Assembly (NCBI GenBank): GCA_019456185.1
Contig: VRUH01000014.1
Span: forward strand, 929-39,719
Length of the DNA: 38,791 bases
From: Candidatus Glassbacteria bacterium
GTDB taxonomy: Bacteria; Gemmatimonadota; Glassbacteria; GWA2-58-10
Direction: 5' to 3'
Shown here: positions 16,298-23,675 of the stretch, in pieces
Numbering within the stretch: position 1 is the stretch's first letter
Layout of the letters: the number at the start of each line of letters is the position of its first letter
The notes under the pieces: model-generated
Database searches by the model: none
Told to the model about the DNA's origin: nothing
The model's input: the letters and a program-made list of their open reading frames with translations, nothing else
Made by a program: the position numbers and the translations under genes

Positions 16298-17716
16298 TCA
16301 GCCTTCCGTGATAAGCTGGAAATACTTCTGTTCTATCCGGTCCAGCTCCCTAGTCTGTTCCTCGCTCAACGATGGCGGCCGGGCGGACTCGATCAGCTCC
16401 TCCGCCCTCTTCTCGACTACCTCCTGCAGCGGAAAAGCTCCGTCGGCTTCCCAGTTCTCCCGCTGCTTGCGGCAGAACAGAGGGCTTTCATGGATCTCGC
16501 GTTGGAAATTGAGCATCGTGTGCTCCCGGTCGAGAAACGTGCCGCAGTGCCCGACATCCTCGATAAGTTCAGCAGCGATTGTCTCCTCGCTGACCTCGAT
16601 TCCGCGCAGCAGCCGGCGCACATAACCGATAATATCGTCGTCGAGAACAACCTGGCCCAACCCGATACAGAGTTCGCTTTCCAGGGTGCCCACACCCCAG
16701 ATCAGGTCCACACCGGCGGAAGCGTGGGCGATAGCGGCCATGGTTTTCTCGGCCGCGCTCTGGGCGTCGGTGAGCATCGAGTCGCTGCTGATCCAGGAGG
16801 ACGACGGCAGGTTGTAGCTGCGGGCCAGTTCGGCCCCGGCCGCGGCCAGCAGGCAGTTTTCCGGCGCGCCGGTCACCGCCACCCCGGTACGCATGTCCAT
16901 CACGTGGGCGAAGCCCAGGTTGTGAATGCAGGGCCGTCCCGGCTCGATCACCTGGTTGAGCACGATCCCGCCAATTATCTCCGCATTGCCCACAGTCGCC
17001 GCTCCGGCCAGGGTTACCGGACCGGTCCCGCCGGCCATCGGCTCCCCGTTGACCATCACCGGGATCCCGTGGCCCGCGCTGGTAGAGTAAATCTCCAGCG
17101 CCAGGTTGGTCCAGCGCAGGGGGCCGTGGGCGGTGAACCCCATGCTGAATATAGGCTTGTCCGCAATCGATTCGCCGTCCAGCACAACCGCGCTCATCTC
17201 CAGAATCGCTTCGACGCCTCTTGGTGTGAACGAGAGGATCCGCACGTGTTTGCCCGTATTGGCGATCATCTCGCGGAAACCCGCCACGTCGCGGAACTTC
17301 GGCGGCACATCGCGCAGGCTCACCCCCACCACCCCGTCGATATTGGGCAGGGAGTCCACCAGACGGGCAAGCCGGGCCAGGTCGGCCCGCTCGAACTCCC
17401 GGCGGCCCTCGGCGGTGGCCAGGTTCATCGCCGCGGCGGTCCAGAACACCGGGTTCCTGCCGCCGCCCAGCACGCCGCAGTCGGCGGTCCGGCCGGGAAG
17501 GCGGACCTCGGCGGGCGCCAGCGCCAGGTATTCGCTGACCATCTCCGCGGGAAAACGGATAATTTCGCTGTCCGCACCGGGTTTGGCCCCGGCTTCGAGC
17601 AAAAGCTCACGGACAGCCTCGTGCTCGATCTTGAGACCGGTGTTTTCCAGGATTCGCCCGGTGGCGGCCCTGATCCGCTCGACTCCCTGCTCATTCAGCG
17701 CCCTTGCTAATTTCAT
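16298..17716 (-). CDS. Non-pyrrolysine MttB-like methyltransferase
   Basis: A 472-residue protein of the trimethylamine methyltransferase (MttB) family. The frame is complete with no internal amber codon, so it belongs to the non-pyrrolysine branch whose characterised member, MtgB, demethylates glycine betaine. Family features include the N-terminal VERIRAATGRILENTGLKIEHEA region (helical), PVFWTAAAMNLA, and a long glycine-rich barrel. The usual partner is a small corrinoid protein that accepts the methyl group, and none is encoded nearby. GAGGAG lies 5 nt before the ATG, a strong ribosome site. It is followed by the secreted esterase. A quaternary amine or other methylated substrate is likely, not proven. 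Confidence 0.85.
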   Translation of the reverse strand: MKLARALNEQGVERIRAATGRILENTGLKIEHEAVRELLLEAGAKPGADSEIIRFPAEMVSEYLALAPAEVRLPGRTADCGVLGGGRNPVFWTAAAMNLATAEGRREFERADLARLARLVDSLPNIDGVVGVSLRDVPPKFRDVAGFREMIANTGKHVRILSFTPRGVEAILEMSAVVLDGESIADKPIFSMGFTAHGPLRWTNLALEIYSTSAGHGIPVMVNGEPMAGGTGPVTLAGAATVGNAEIIGGIVLNQVIEPGRPCIHNLGFAHVMDMRTGVAVTGAPENCLLAAAGAELARSYNLPSSSWISSDSMLTDAQSAAEKTMAAIAHASAGVDLIWGVGTLESELCIGLGQVVLDDDIIGYVRRLLRGIEVSEETIAAELIEDVGHCGTFLDREHTMLNFQREIHESPLFCRKQRENWEADGAFPLQEVVEKRAEELIESARPPSLSEEQTRELDRIEQKYFQLITEG

Positions 17717-18086
17717 ACCTGCTCCTCAATTACCCGGAAGTTCTTTTGGTCACCCCATCATCATATCGCAAACCGGCGGAAAAGACCGGTTGACCTGAAT
17801 AAGTTTGTGCTAGTGGAATTTTATTGGAACCCGTTTCATAACTGCTGAATTACATGGAAGACAGGTAGGGGCGGGTTTGAAACCCGCCCCTACGACGGCC
17901 GAATTTTAAAAAAGACCGGTTCTCTCGTTTTTTTATTTTTCCACTCATATTATTTCCATTGGGGGTTATGAAACAACCTCTCAGGTAAAAACTCAAAAAT
18001 GGGGCCACGCTGTACGCATACCCCATGTTCTGAATTACCAGACAGGTTGGATAAAACGGGTTATCAGCCGCGGGGGACGGTCGCAC
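17717..18086. other. Intergenic region between MttB-like and CBS genes
   Basis: 370 nt with no convincing gene. It holds a perfect hairpin repeat (17865-17893) and several AT-rich stretches. A 78-codon frame on the minus strand (17850-18086) is an artefact of the repeat. A promoter for the MttB-like operon probably lies here, but I could not choose one. Confidence 0.6.
17865..17893. repeat. Perfect 14-bp palindromic hairpin repeat
   Basis: GTAGGGGCGGGTTT and its exact complement AAACCCGCCCCTAC are separated by one base. The CCGCCCCTAC end is shared with the hairpin at 20202-20226, so it belongs to the same dispersed palindrome family. No T-run follows, so it is not a standard terminator. Confidence 0.75.
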
Positions 18087-18536
18087 TCAGGCCGGGTACT
18101 TGTCGCCCAGATAGTCGCGCAGGTAGTGGTTCTCGGTCTGGACCGCATCGAGCCGCGCCTTGACCACGTCGCCGATCGAGAGCATCCCCAGCAGCCGCTC
18201 CTTGTCGATAATCGGTACGTGACGGATCTTGTTCTGGGTCATCACCTGCATGATATAGTCCACTGTATCCTCCAGCAGTCCCACCACCAGATCGTCGCGC
18301 GGCGTCATCACCTCGCCCACTTTGGTCTTACCGAAATCCGGCCCCTTGCGATGCGAGACCCGCATGATATCCCGCTCGGTGATAATGCCGACAATATGGT
18401 GCTCGTGATCCATCACGATCAACGAGCCGATATTGTGCTCCACCAGCACCGCCACCGTATCGGCGATCAAGTTGTCTTCGTACGTGGTCAGTACCTGCGA
18501 GCCCTTTGTCTTCAGCAGATCGCCAACTGTACTCAT
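18087..18536 (-). CDS. Two-CBS-domain protein
   Basis: A 149-residue protein made of a tandem CBS pair (Bateman module) at about residues 7-65 and 75-134, with typical ends GIITERDIMR and GMLSIGDVV. The pair binds adenosine nucleotides such as AMP or ATP and usually controls a partner protein. There is no fused effector domain, and the C-terminus is a short basic helix (DAVQTENHYLRDYL). GGAGG lies 6 nt before the ATG. It is divergent from the sigma-54 activator gene and 370 nt from the MttB-like gene that follows on the same strand. A partner cannot be named. Confidence 0.92.
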   Translation of the reverse strand: MSTVGDLLKTKGSQVLTTYEDNLIADTVAVLVEHNIGSLIVMDHEHHIVGIITERDIMRVSHRKGPDFGKTKVGEVMTPRDDLVVGLLEDTVDYIMQVMTQNKIRHVPIIDKERLLGMLSIGDVVKARLDAVQTENHYLRDYLGDKYPA

Positions 18537-18767
18537 CTGATGCCTCCGGTTGATTTTTCCCCATTGCCATAACTCGTCACCAAGGCGTATAACATACTAT
18601 CTGTTATTGACAGTCCAGTCAATGCTAACTTTCGGGTCGCAAGCCTTGCGGGACGCGTACCCAACAGCCGCCTTCTTGATATAATCCGGCGCCGGAGTTA
18701 AATATACTTCACGGGTTGATGTCCCGTTCTCACTGCTGATTGATGAGCCTGAAAAAGAGAGAAAAAC

Positions 18768-20192
18768 GTGACTGTAAGCGACAAAATCCTCGACCTTATC
18801 CACGAGCACGTTGAGTGCGGTATCTTCGCGGTGGACGCCGACTGCCGGGTGATTTACTGGAACGCCGCGGCCGAGCGGATCACCGGGAGAACCGCGGCGG
18901 AGATGATCGGGAGCGAATGCTGCGACACGCACTGCCTGAACTGTATCAACCAGGAAAGGGAAAAGCCCGACGAGCGCTCCCCGCTCGCGGATAACGGTGA
19001 AGAATTCAAGGCAGGCGAATGCGTGCTGCGCAGGCCCGACGGGAGCATGGTGCGGGTGCTGAAAAACGTCCGGGCCATGCGCGATGAGTCGGGCAACTTG
19101 ATCGGGGCGGTCGAATGCCTGACCGACGTCTCCTCGATCAAACCCGACCTGACCGCCTATTCCAGCGGCAGCGAACAGCACGATGAGACCGCGCCGGTGC
19201 CGGGGATGATCGGCCGGGGCCAGGCCATGCGCGAGGTGTACCGCCTGGTCCGGTTCGCCGCCGACAGCGAGAGCACCGTGCTGATCACCGGTGAGAGCGG
19301 CACGGGCAAGGAGCTTATCGCCCGGGCGATTCATCAGCTCGGCCGCCGCTCCTCCGGCCCGCTGGTGGCGGTCAGCTGCTCCGCCCTGCCGGAAAGCCTG
19401 CTGGAGAGCGAGTTGTTCGGCCATGTCAAGGGCGCGTTCAGCGGCGCGGTGCGCGACAAGGTCGGGCGGTTCGAGCTGGCCGGGGGCGGGACAGTCTTCC
19501 TCGATGAGATCGGCGACATCAGCCCGCTGATCCAGCTCAAGCTGCTGCGCGTGCTGCAGAACCAGGAGTACCAGCGCGTGGGCGAAAGCGCCACCCGCAC
19601 CGCCGATGTCCGCATAATCGCCGCCACCAACAAGAACCTGCTCGAAGCGGTCCGGCGCGGCGAGTTCCGCGAGGACCTGTTCTTCCGCCTCAAGGTCTTT
19701 CCTGTCGCCCTCCCGCCCCTGCGCGACCGCACGGGCGATATCAGCGAACTGGTCCAGTATTTCATCGACCTGTTCAACCGCAAGACCGGCAAGCACGTGG
19801 AGCGGATCGACCACGAGGCGATGAAGCTGCTGATGGACTACTGCTGGCCGGGCAATGTCCGCGAGCTGGAACACGCAATCGAGTATGCGTTCGTGCTCTG
19901 CCAGACCAGCGAAATAACGCCGTTCATGCTGCCCCAGGAAATCCTGCGCGTGGAGTTCCGCAAGCAGATGTGCCCGCCGGGCCAGCAGAATTTTTTATAT
20001 GGAACGCCCGCGGGCGCGCAGGGCGGCCAGGCCACACCCCCGCCGGCCGGCCGCACCCGCCCGGGCCGCGAGGAACTGCTCCAGGCACTCGAATCCAACG
20101 GCTGGAACCAGAGCGCCACTGCGCGTTATTTCGGCGTGAGCCGGGTGACTGTCTGGAACTGGATCAACAAGTTCGGGATCGAGAAGCCGTGA
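18768..20192 (+). CDS. PAS/AAA+/Fis sigma-54-dependent transcription activator
   Basis: A 474-residue enhancer-binding protein. Residues about 8-122 are a PAS sensor with an unusual cysteine cluster ECCDTHCLNC (Cys51, 52, 56, 59) and Cys85, reminiscent of PAS domains that sense redox state or hold a metal. The AAA+ domain follows: Walker A GESGTGKE (175-182), the sigma-54 contact loop GAFSGA (222-227, Thr changed to Ser from the common GAFTGA), and Walker B GTVFLDEIGD (241-250). After a Gly/Pro-rich linker comes a Fis-type helix-turn-helix (NGWNQSATARYFGVSRVTVW). There is no receiver domain, so it is not a classic response regulator. It starts with GTG 18768 after AGAGAG. The next native genes form an efflux operon with a sigma-54-like promoter, which is its probable target. 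Confidence 0.95.
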   Translation: MTVSDKILDLIHEHVECGIFAVDADCRVIYWNAAAERITGRTAAEMIGSECCDTHCLNCINQEREKPDERSPLADNGEEFKAGECVLRRPDGSMVRVLKNVRAMRDESGNLIGAVECLTDVSSIKPDLTAYSSGSEQHDETAPVPGMIGRGQAMREVYRLVRFAADSESTVLITGESGTGKELIARAIHQLGRRSSGPLVAVSCSALPESLLESELFGHVKGAFSGAVRDKVGRFELAGGGTVFLDEIGDISPLIQLKLLRVLQNQEYQRVGESATRTADVRIIAATNKNLLEAVRRGEFREDLFFRLKVFPVALPPLRDRTGDISELVQYFIDLFNRKTGKHVERIDHEAMKLLMDYCWPGNVRELEHAIEYAFVLCQTSEITPFMLPQEILRVEFRKQMCPPGQQNFLYGTPAGAQGGQATPPPAGRTRPGREELLQALESNGWNQSATARYFGVSRVTVWNWINKFGIEKP

Positions 20193-20201
20193 TTGCCCCG
20201 C

Positions 20202-20226
20202 GGGCGGACAGATGGGTCCGCCCCTA
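20202..20226. repeat. GGGCGGAC...GTCCGCCC hairpin repeat
   Basis: GGGCGGAC (20202-20209) pairs with GTCCGCCC (20216-20223) around a 6-nt loop, followed by CTAC. It lies 10 nt after the activator's stop codon. A close copy with a degraded stem is at 38107-38130. There is no T-run, so termination is not obvious. Confidence 0.7.
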
Positions 20227-20258
20227 CGCAGCTTCATCTAATCACCCTCCTGTAGGAA

Positions 20259-20274
20259 CGCACCCGCGTGTGCG
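20259..20274. repeat. Second short hairpin of the same intergenic block
   Basis: CGCAC (20259-20263) pairs with GTGCG (20270-20274). It is preceded by GTAGGAA. The form resembles other dispersed palindromes in the window. It lies between the activator gene and the inserted element. Confidence 0.4.
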
Positions 20275-20427
20275 CCCGTTTGTTCTCGGAATGTTCACTT
20301 TTAAGGTTGACAAATCATTCTCGCCGTGTTATAGCTAGGTAAGCCCCCGCCACCAACGATGCACTTTTAAGATCAGCACATAAATAACAAGCGCAAGCGT
20401 ACAGCCAAAAAGAAAGGATGAATCAAT

Positions 20428-20862
20428 ATGAATTGTGATAATATCCTTCTCGGCCTGAGCAGCAGCCTTGTTTTGCTTTGGTTTGGACACTTGCTCATCA
20501 CGGAGCGCGAAAAGAAAAGGGCCTTTAAGGCCGCCCAAGAACTGTTTAGAGAAGCGTTTATGCCTGAAATAAGAATTCTGTCGCCCGAAGTCGAAAGCAT
20601 AGGCACCCATTTTAACATGTTTAATTACATGTCCGATATGGGCAATCGGCATCTGACCGCCATTATAAAGATCGAGCCTTTTCTCAAGCCCTCCAAGCGC
20701 ACAACCCTGAGAAGCAAATTGAACGAATATCAACGCTATATACAGGGGTTTCCCGGCTGGTTTGATCGTGATGGTTTTTACAAGGAAGAAGAAAGAATTA
20801 TACAAGGGAAGAAAAGAGCCTTTCAGGCGATTAATGACATTGTTAATTTTGTGGAGGGATAG
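20428..20862 (+). CDS. Unknown single-helix protein beside the transposase
   Basis: A 144-residue protein that I do not recognise. It has one transmembrane segment at about residues 5-23 (ILLGLSSSLVLLWFGHLLI). A charged, mostly helical remainder follows, rich in Lys, Arg and Glu, ending AFQAINDIVNFVEG. Its base composition is lower in GC than the flanking genes and like that of the transposase that starts 3 nt after its stop. The close spacing suggests that both arrived together. It could be a passenger gene of the element or a host-derived gene acquired elsewhere. There is no motif for a toxin, methylase or nuclease. Confidence 0.6.
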   Translation: MNCDNILLGLSSSLVLLWFGHLLITEREKKRAFKAAQELFREAFMPEIRILSPEVESIGTHFNMFNYMSDMGNRHLTAIIKIEPFLKPSKRTTLRSKLNEYQRYIQGFPGWFDRDGFYKEEERIIQGKKRAFQAINDIVNFVEG

Positions 20863-20865
20863 CCC

Positions 20866-21300
20866 ATGAACATCATGCAGGCATTCAAACGCTTTCCCGA
20901 TCAGGAAGCGTGCATTGAACACCTTGAAAAAGTACGGTGGAGCGATACGCCGAAATGCCCGTACTGCGAGAGCGAGAACACCAATCCGCTCAAGAAAGAA
21001 CTGCGGCACCACTGCAACGGCTGTCGCAAGTCCTTTAGCGTTACCGTGGGCACGATCTTTCATCATACACACCTGCCGTTACAGAAATGGTTTCTTGCCA
21101 TATCACTTATCCTGAACGCCAAGAAGGGCATAGCATCCCGCCAGCTTGCCCGCGATCTCGAACTACCAGTAAAGACAGCTTGGTTCCTGAATATGCGTAT
21201 CAGGCGGGCTATGGTAGCCGATGAAAGGCTTCTCCAGGGCATAGTTGAAATGGATGAAACATACATCGGCGGCAAAGCCCATGCTTTTAACACCTGTTAA
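20866..21300 (+). pseudogene. Truncated IS1595-family transposase
   Basis: 144 residues of an IS1595 (ISXO2-like) transposase, which is normally about 300. The zinc ribbon is intact: CPYCESEN (Cys31, Cys34) and HHCNGCRKSF (Cys50, Cys53), followed by the helical SRQLARDLELPVKTAWF region. The catalytic domain begins with VEMDETYIGGK, whose Asp130 is the first acidic residue of the DDE/DDN triad. The frame then ends after nine more residues at a TAA (21298-21300), and nothing downstream restores it. It cannot be an active transposase. GGAGGG precedes the ATG, and spacing to the upstream gene is 3 nt. Confidence 0.85.
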
Positions 21301-21306
21301 ATGCAT

Positions 21307-21330
21307 GTTAAGTCAACACTTTAACTTAAC
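21307..21330. promoter_or_regulatory. Inverted repeat upstream of the sigma-54-like promoter
   Basis: GTTAAGT (21307-21313) and ACTTAAC (21324-21330) form a 7+7 bp inverted repeat with 10 nt between, about 80-100 nt upstream of the sigma-54-like promoter. This is the usual distance for an enhancer site bound by a Fis-type activator. It also lies next to the broken end of the insertion, so it could be part of that element. Confidence 0.35.
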
Positions 21331-21405
21331 ACTTTTTTAGCCATCCATTTTCATCCCTTAATCCTATCTCATTATAATTCTCCAAGTTACACCTCCTCCC
21401 CGTTC

Positions 21406-21420
21406 TGGCACCCATCTTGT
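21406..21420 (+). promoter_or_regulatory. Sigma-54-like promoter of the thioredoxin-efflux operon
   Basis: TGGCAC (21406-21411), five bases, then TTGT (21417-21420). The GG and the downstream G fall ten bases apart, as in -24/-12 promoters (consensus TGGCAC-N5-TTGC); only the final C differs. Transcription would start near 21431, about 60 nt before the thioredoxin gene. The AT-rich stretch just upstream could allow DNA bending. A sigma-54 activator is encoded 1.2 kb upstream. Confidence 0.6.
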
Positions 21421-21489
21421 ATTACTCTCCTGCCTAAAGCGCAGTGTTTCCGGCAAACGTAACGCAACCTTTAAACAGGAGAGTGCACG

Positions 21490-21813
21490 ATGAGCGCCGT
21501 AAAAACCCTCGATACCACCAATTTTGACAGCGAGGTGGCGGGGCCTCAGCCCGTGATGGTCGATTTCTACACCGACTGGTGCGCCCCCTGCCAGATCCTG
21601 GGACCCCAGGTGGAGCGGATCGCGCAAACATACGCCGACCGGGCCAGCGTGGCTAAGCTCAATGTCGACGCCAGCGGCCAGGTGGCTGCCCGGTTCGGCG
21701 TCCAGGGAATCCCAACCGTGCTGTTTTTCAAGGACGGCAAGCTGGTGGACCGCGTGGTCGGCCTGGTGCCGGAGGAGGAGCTGACCAGCAGGCTCGATTC
21801 ATTAATCGACTAG
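21490..21813 (+). CDS. Thioredoxin
   Basis: A 107-residue thioredoxin of normal length. The active site is DWCAPCQ (Cys31, Cys34), with Ala in place of the common Gly of WCGPC. The cis-proline loop is GIPTVLFF (Pro75), and KDGKLVDRVVG is the typical strand-turn before the last helix. It reduces disulfides and is probably cytosolic because there is no signal peptide. AGGAGA lies 7 nt before the ATG. It is the first gene after the sigma-54-like promoter and leads an operon for a membrane protein and an efflux pump, so it may maintain the redox state of the pump's substrate or of a sensor. Confidence 0.95.
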   Translation: MSAVKTLDTTNFDSEVAGPQPVMVDFYTDWCAPCQILGPQVERIAQTYADRASVAKLNVDASGQVAARFGVQGIPTVLFFKDGKLVDRVVGLVPEEELTSRLDSLID

Positions 21814-21892
21814 TTTTGCCAATTTTTTGCCAACAAAACCGTGGCTATTACATCCTGATAGGATAGAAACATTTTTACGGGGAGATTTAAAA

Positions 21893-22093
21893 ATGAAGAT
21901 GGAACGGATTATTCGTGCGGTAGCCGGTAGTTTCGTGCTGGGTTCGCTGGCCCTGGGGTGGTGGGTTCATCCGGGCTGGTTCCTGTTCACGGCCTTCGTG
22001 GGTGCCAACCTGCTGCAATCGTCGATTACCAGGTGGTGCCTGATGGAGGATATCCTGGCCAAACTCGGTATCGCCGAAAAGCCGCAGCAGTGA
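21893..22093 (+). CDS. YgaP-like DUF2892 membrane protein
   Basis: A 66-residue protein of the DUF2892 (YgaP transmembrane domain) family. Two short hydrophobic helices run at about residues 7-23 and 27-45, and the end FVGANLLQSSITRWCLMEDILAKLGI carries the conserved Cys48 of the family. In YgaP this domain is fused to a rhodanese and handles sulfur or thiol groups; here it stands alone after a thioredoxin. ATG 21893 is chosen because GGGGAG lies 8 nt upstream and the family starts here. An in-frame ATG at 21827 has no such site. It lies 79 nt after thioredoxin and 32 nt before the TolC-like gene. Confidence 0.85.
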   Translation: MKMERIIRAVAGSFVLGSLALGWWVHPGWFLFTAFVGANLLQSSITRWCLMEDILAKLGIAEKPQQ

Positions 22094-22125
22094 ACCGGAA
22101 ACCTGCGCACACAGGAGGTATTGCA

Positions 22126-23487
22126 TTGTTCAGGACAAATTACATTTCCATGCCGCTGACTGTGCTGGCCGCCCTGGTCCTGACCCTCGCCGCCGCGCCC
22201 TCGCGGGCCGCCGACACGCTGAGGGTTTCGCTGGACGAGGTGCTGGAACACGCCAGGGTTAACAGCCCCAGGGTGCTGGCCGCACGCAGCGGAGCCGAGG
22301 CCGCCGAGGGGATGGAGCTGGCCTCGCTGGCCGGGTTCCTGCCCCGCCTCAAGCTGAGCGAGCAGTTCATCCGGGGCAACGATCCGGTGTTCGCCTTCGG
22401 CGCCCGACTGAGGCAGAGCCGCTTTACCCAGGCAGATTTCGCTCTTGGCCCGCTCAACGAGCCCTCGGCGCTGAACAACTGGGCCACCCGCGTGGTGGTC
22501 GAACAGCCGATATTCAACGGCGGCAAGAGCTTCTATGGCCGCAAGACCGCCTCGAGCTACGCCGACGCCGCCCGCAGCGGCAGCGAGGCGGTGACAGATC
22601 AGACCCTGTTCGGGGTCAAGCAGGCCTACTACTCGGTGATCCTGGCCCGCGAAAGCATGAAAGTGATCGACGCCGCGTTCAAGGCCGCCGAAAGCCACGT
22701 GCACCAGGCGCGTCAGCTGGTGGCCACCGGCCTCGCCACCAGGGCCGATGAGCTCAAGGCGTCTGTCCGGCTCGCCGAAATTGAGCAGCAGCGGATCAGG
22801 AACGGCAATATGGTGATTTTAGCCGTGGAAAATCTCAAGCTGGCCTCGGGCTGGCGTAAGGAAGTTTTCCTGCTGCCATCCGAAAACCTGGTGGACCGCG
22901 AGCTGGACCTGTCTCTCGACAGTCTGACCGCGTTCGCAACGGTCAACCAGCCCCAATTGGCCGCGGCTAACTCCGCGGCCCGCGCGGCGGAGTACGAGGC
23001 CCGTGCGGCCTGGGGCGAGGTTATCCCCCACCTCAACGGCTTCGCCCAGTACGAGTGGGACGCCACCGGGCCGTTCGGCAACGACGGGAACAACTGGATG
23101 GTGGGGATCAGTCTCGACTGGTACCCGTTCAACGGCTTCCGTAATATCGGCAAGATCAAAAGCAAACGAGCCGCCCGCGAGCAAGCCGCCTGGGAGGCCG
23201 CTCTGGCCGGGCACCATCTGGAGGTGCAGGTCAAGGAAGCGTACCTGGATGCCGACGCCGCCGGGCGGATGGTGCCCGTGGCGCGCTCATCGGTGGAACA
23301 GGCCCGCGAGAGCCTGCGGATCGTGGAAAACCAGTACGCGGGCGAGCTGGCTACGATCACTGATTTGCTGGACACTGAGCTGGCGGCCACCAACAGCGAG
23401 TTGTCGCTGGTCAGGTCGCTCTATGAATATAATGTCGCCCTGGCCCGGCTCTCGCTGGTCACCGGCGGCCACCCGGAGGTGAATTGA
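22126..23487 (+). CDS. TolC-family outer-membrane efflux protein
   Basis: A 453-residue outer-membrane factor with a Sec signal (MPLTVLAALVLTLAAAPSRAA) and the two repeated OEP halves. The first half runs from VSLDEVLEHARVNSPRVLAARSGAEAAEG to VENLKLASG, and the second from SLTAFATVNQPQLAAANSAARAAE to YNVALARLSLVTG. Each contains the long Ala-rich helices of the TolC barrel. Three copies form the exit duct for an RND pump. I chose TTG 22126 because GGAGG lies 7 nt upstream; ATG 22150 is in frame and would shorten the signal. The longer open frame upstream overlaps the DUF2892 gene and is not real. The 188 nt to the adaptor gene carry a repeat. Confidence 0.92.
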   Translation: MFRTNYISMPLTVLAALVLTLAAAPSRAADTLRVSLDEVLEHARVNSPRVLAARSGAEAAEGMELASLAGFLPRLKLSEQFIRGNDPVFAFGARLRQSRFTQADFALGPLNEPSALNNWATRVVVEQPIFNGGKSFYGRKTASSYADAARSGSEAVTDQTLFGVKQAYYSVILARESMKVIDAAFKAAESHVHQARQLVATGLATRADELKASVRLAEIEQQRIRNGNMVILAVENLKLASGWRKEVFLLPSENLVDRELDLSLDSLTAFATVNQPQLAAANSAARAAEYEARAAWGEVIPHLNGFAQYEWDATGPFGNDGNNWMVGISLDWYPFNGFRNIGKIKSKRAAREQAAWEAALAGHHLEVQVKEAYLDADAAGRMVPVARSSVEQARESLRIVENQYAGELATITDLLDTELAATNSELSLVRSLYEYNVALARLSLVTGGHPEVN

Positions 23488-23523
23488 ATCGAGACCAAAG
23501 AATATTGTGGAGATACTTAAATG

Positions 23524-23613
23524 AATCCCCCCTGGCCCCCCTTTGCTAAAGGGGGGGGAAGATGAATTCCCCCTTAATAAAGGGGGTGCCTGCCGCAGGC
23601 AGGCGGGGGTTGT
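23524..23613 (+). repeat. Double-hairpin repeat between TolC-like and adaptor genes
   Basis: Two pieces: a CCCCCC...GGGGGG hairpin (about 23524-23558), and a unit at 23566-23613 that starts ATTCCCCC, contains GGGTGCCTGCCGCAGGCAGG and ends GTTGT. The second is the same family as the tandem 44-bp units at 2011-2098. It sits inside the efflux operon, where a strong hairpin could lower read-through or stabilise the mRNA 3' end of the upstream genes. Confidence 0.75.
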
Positions 23614-23675
23614 AATTCCCTGAAAGAGAACGGTATCGTGGGGGATTTGAACTATACACTATCGGGAGTAATGAG

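Larger units (their letters stand above)
20428..21300 (+). mobile_element. Remnant of an IS1595-type insertion with adjacent gene
   Basis: A stretch that is visibly more AT-rich than its neighbours. It carries an unknown 144-codon gene and, 3 nt later, the 5' part of an IS1595-family transposase. The transposase loses its catalytic core at about 21290, so the element is dead. I could not identify terminal inverted repeats: the right end appears deleted and the left end is uncertain (somewhere between 20275 and 20427). The boundaries given are those of the two genes only. Confidence 0.6.

Noticed and set aside
16298-17716. Possible pyrrolysine (amber) codon in the MttB-like gene
   Set aside because: The frame is complete without any in-frame TAG and ends at TGA; it belongs to the non-pyrrolysine branch.
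17850-18086. 78-codon minus-strand frame near the CBS gene
   Set aside because: Its end is a translation of the palindromic repeat at 17865-17893, and it has no ribosome site.
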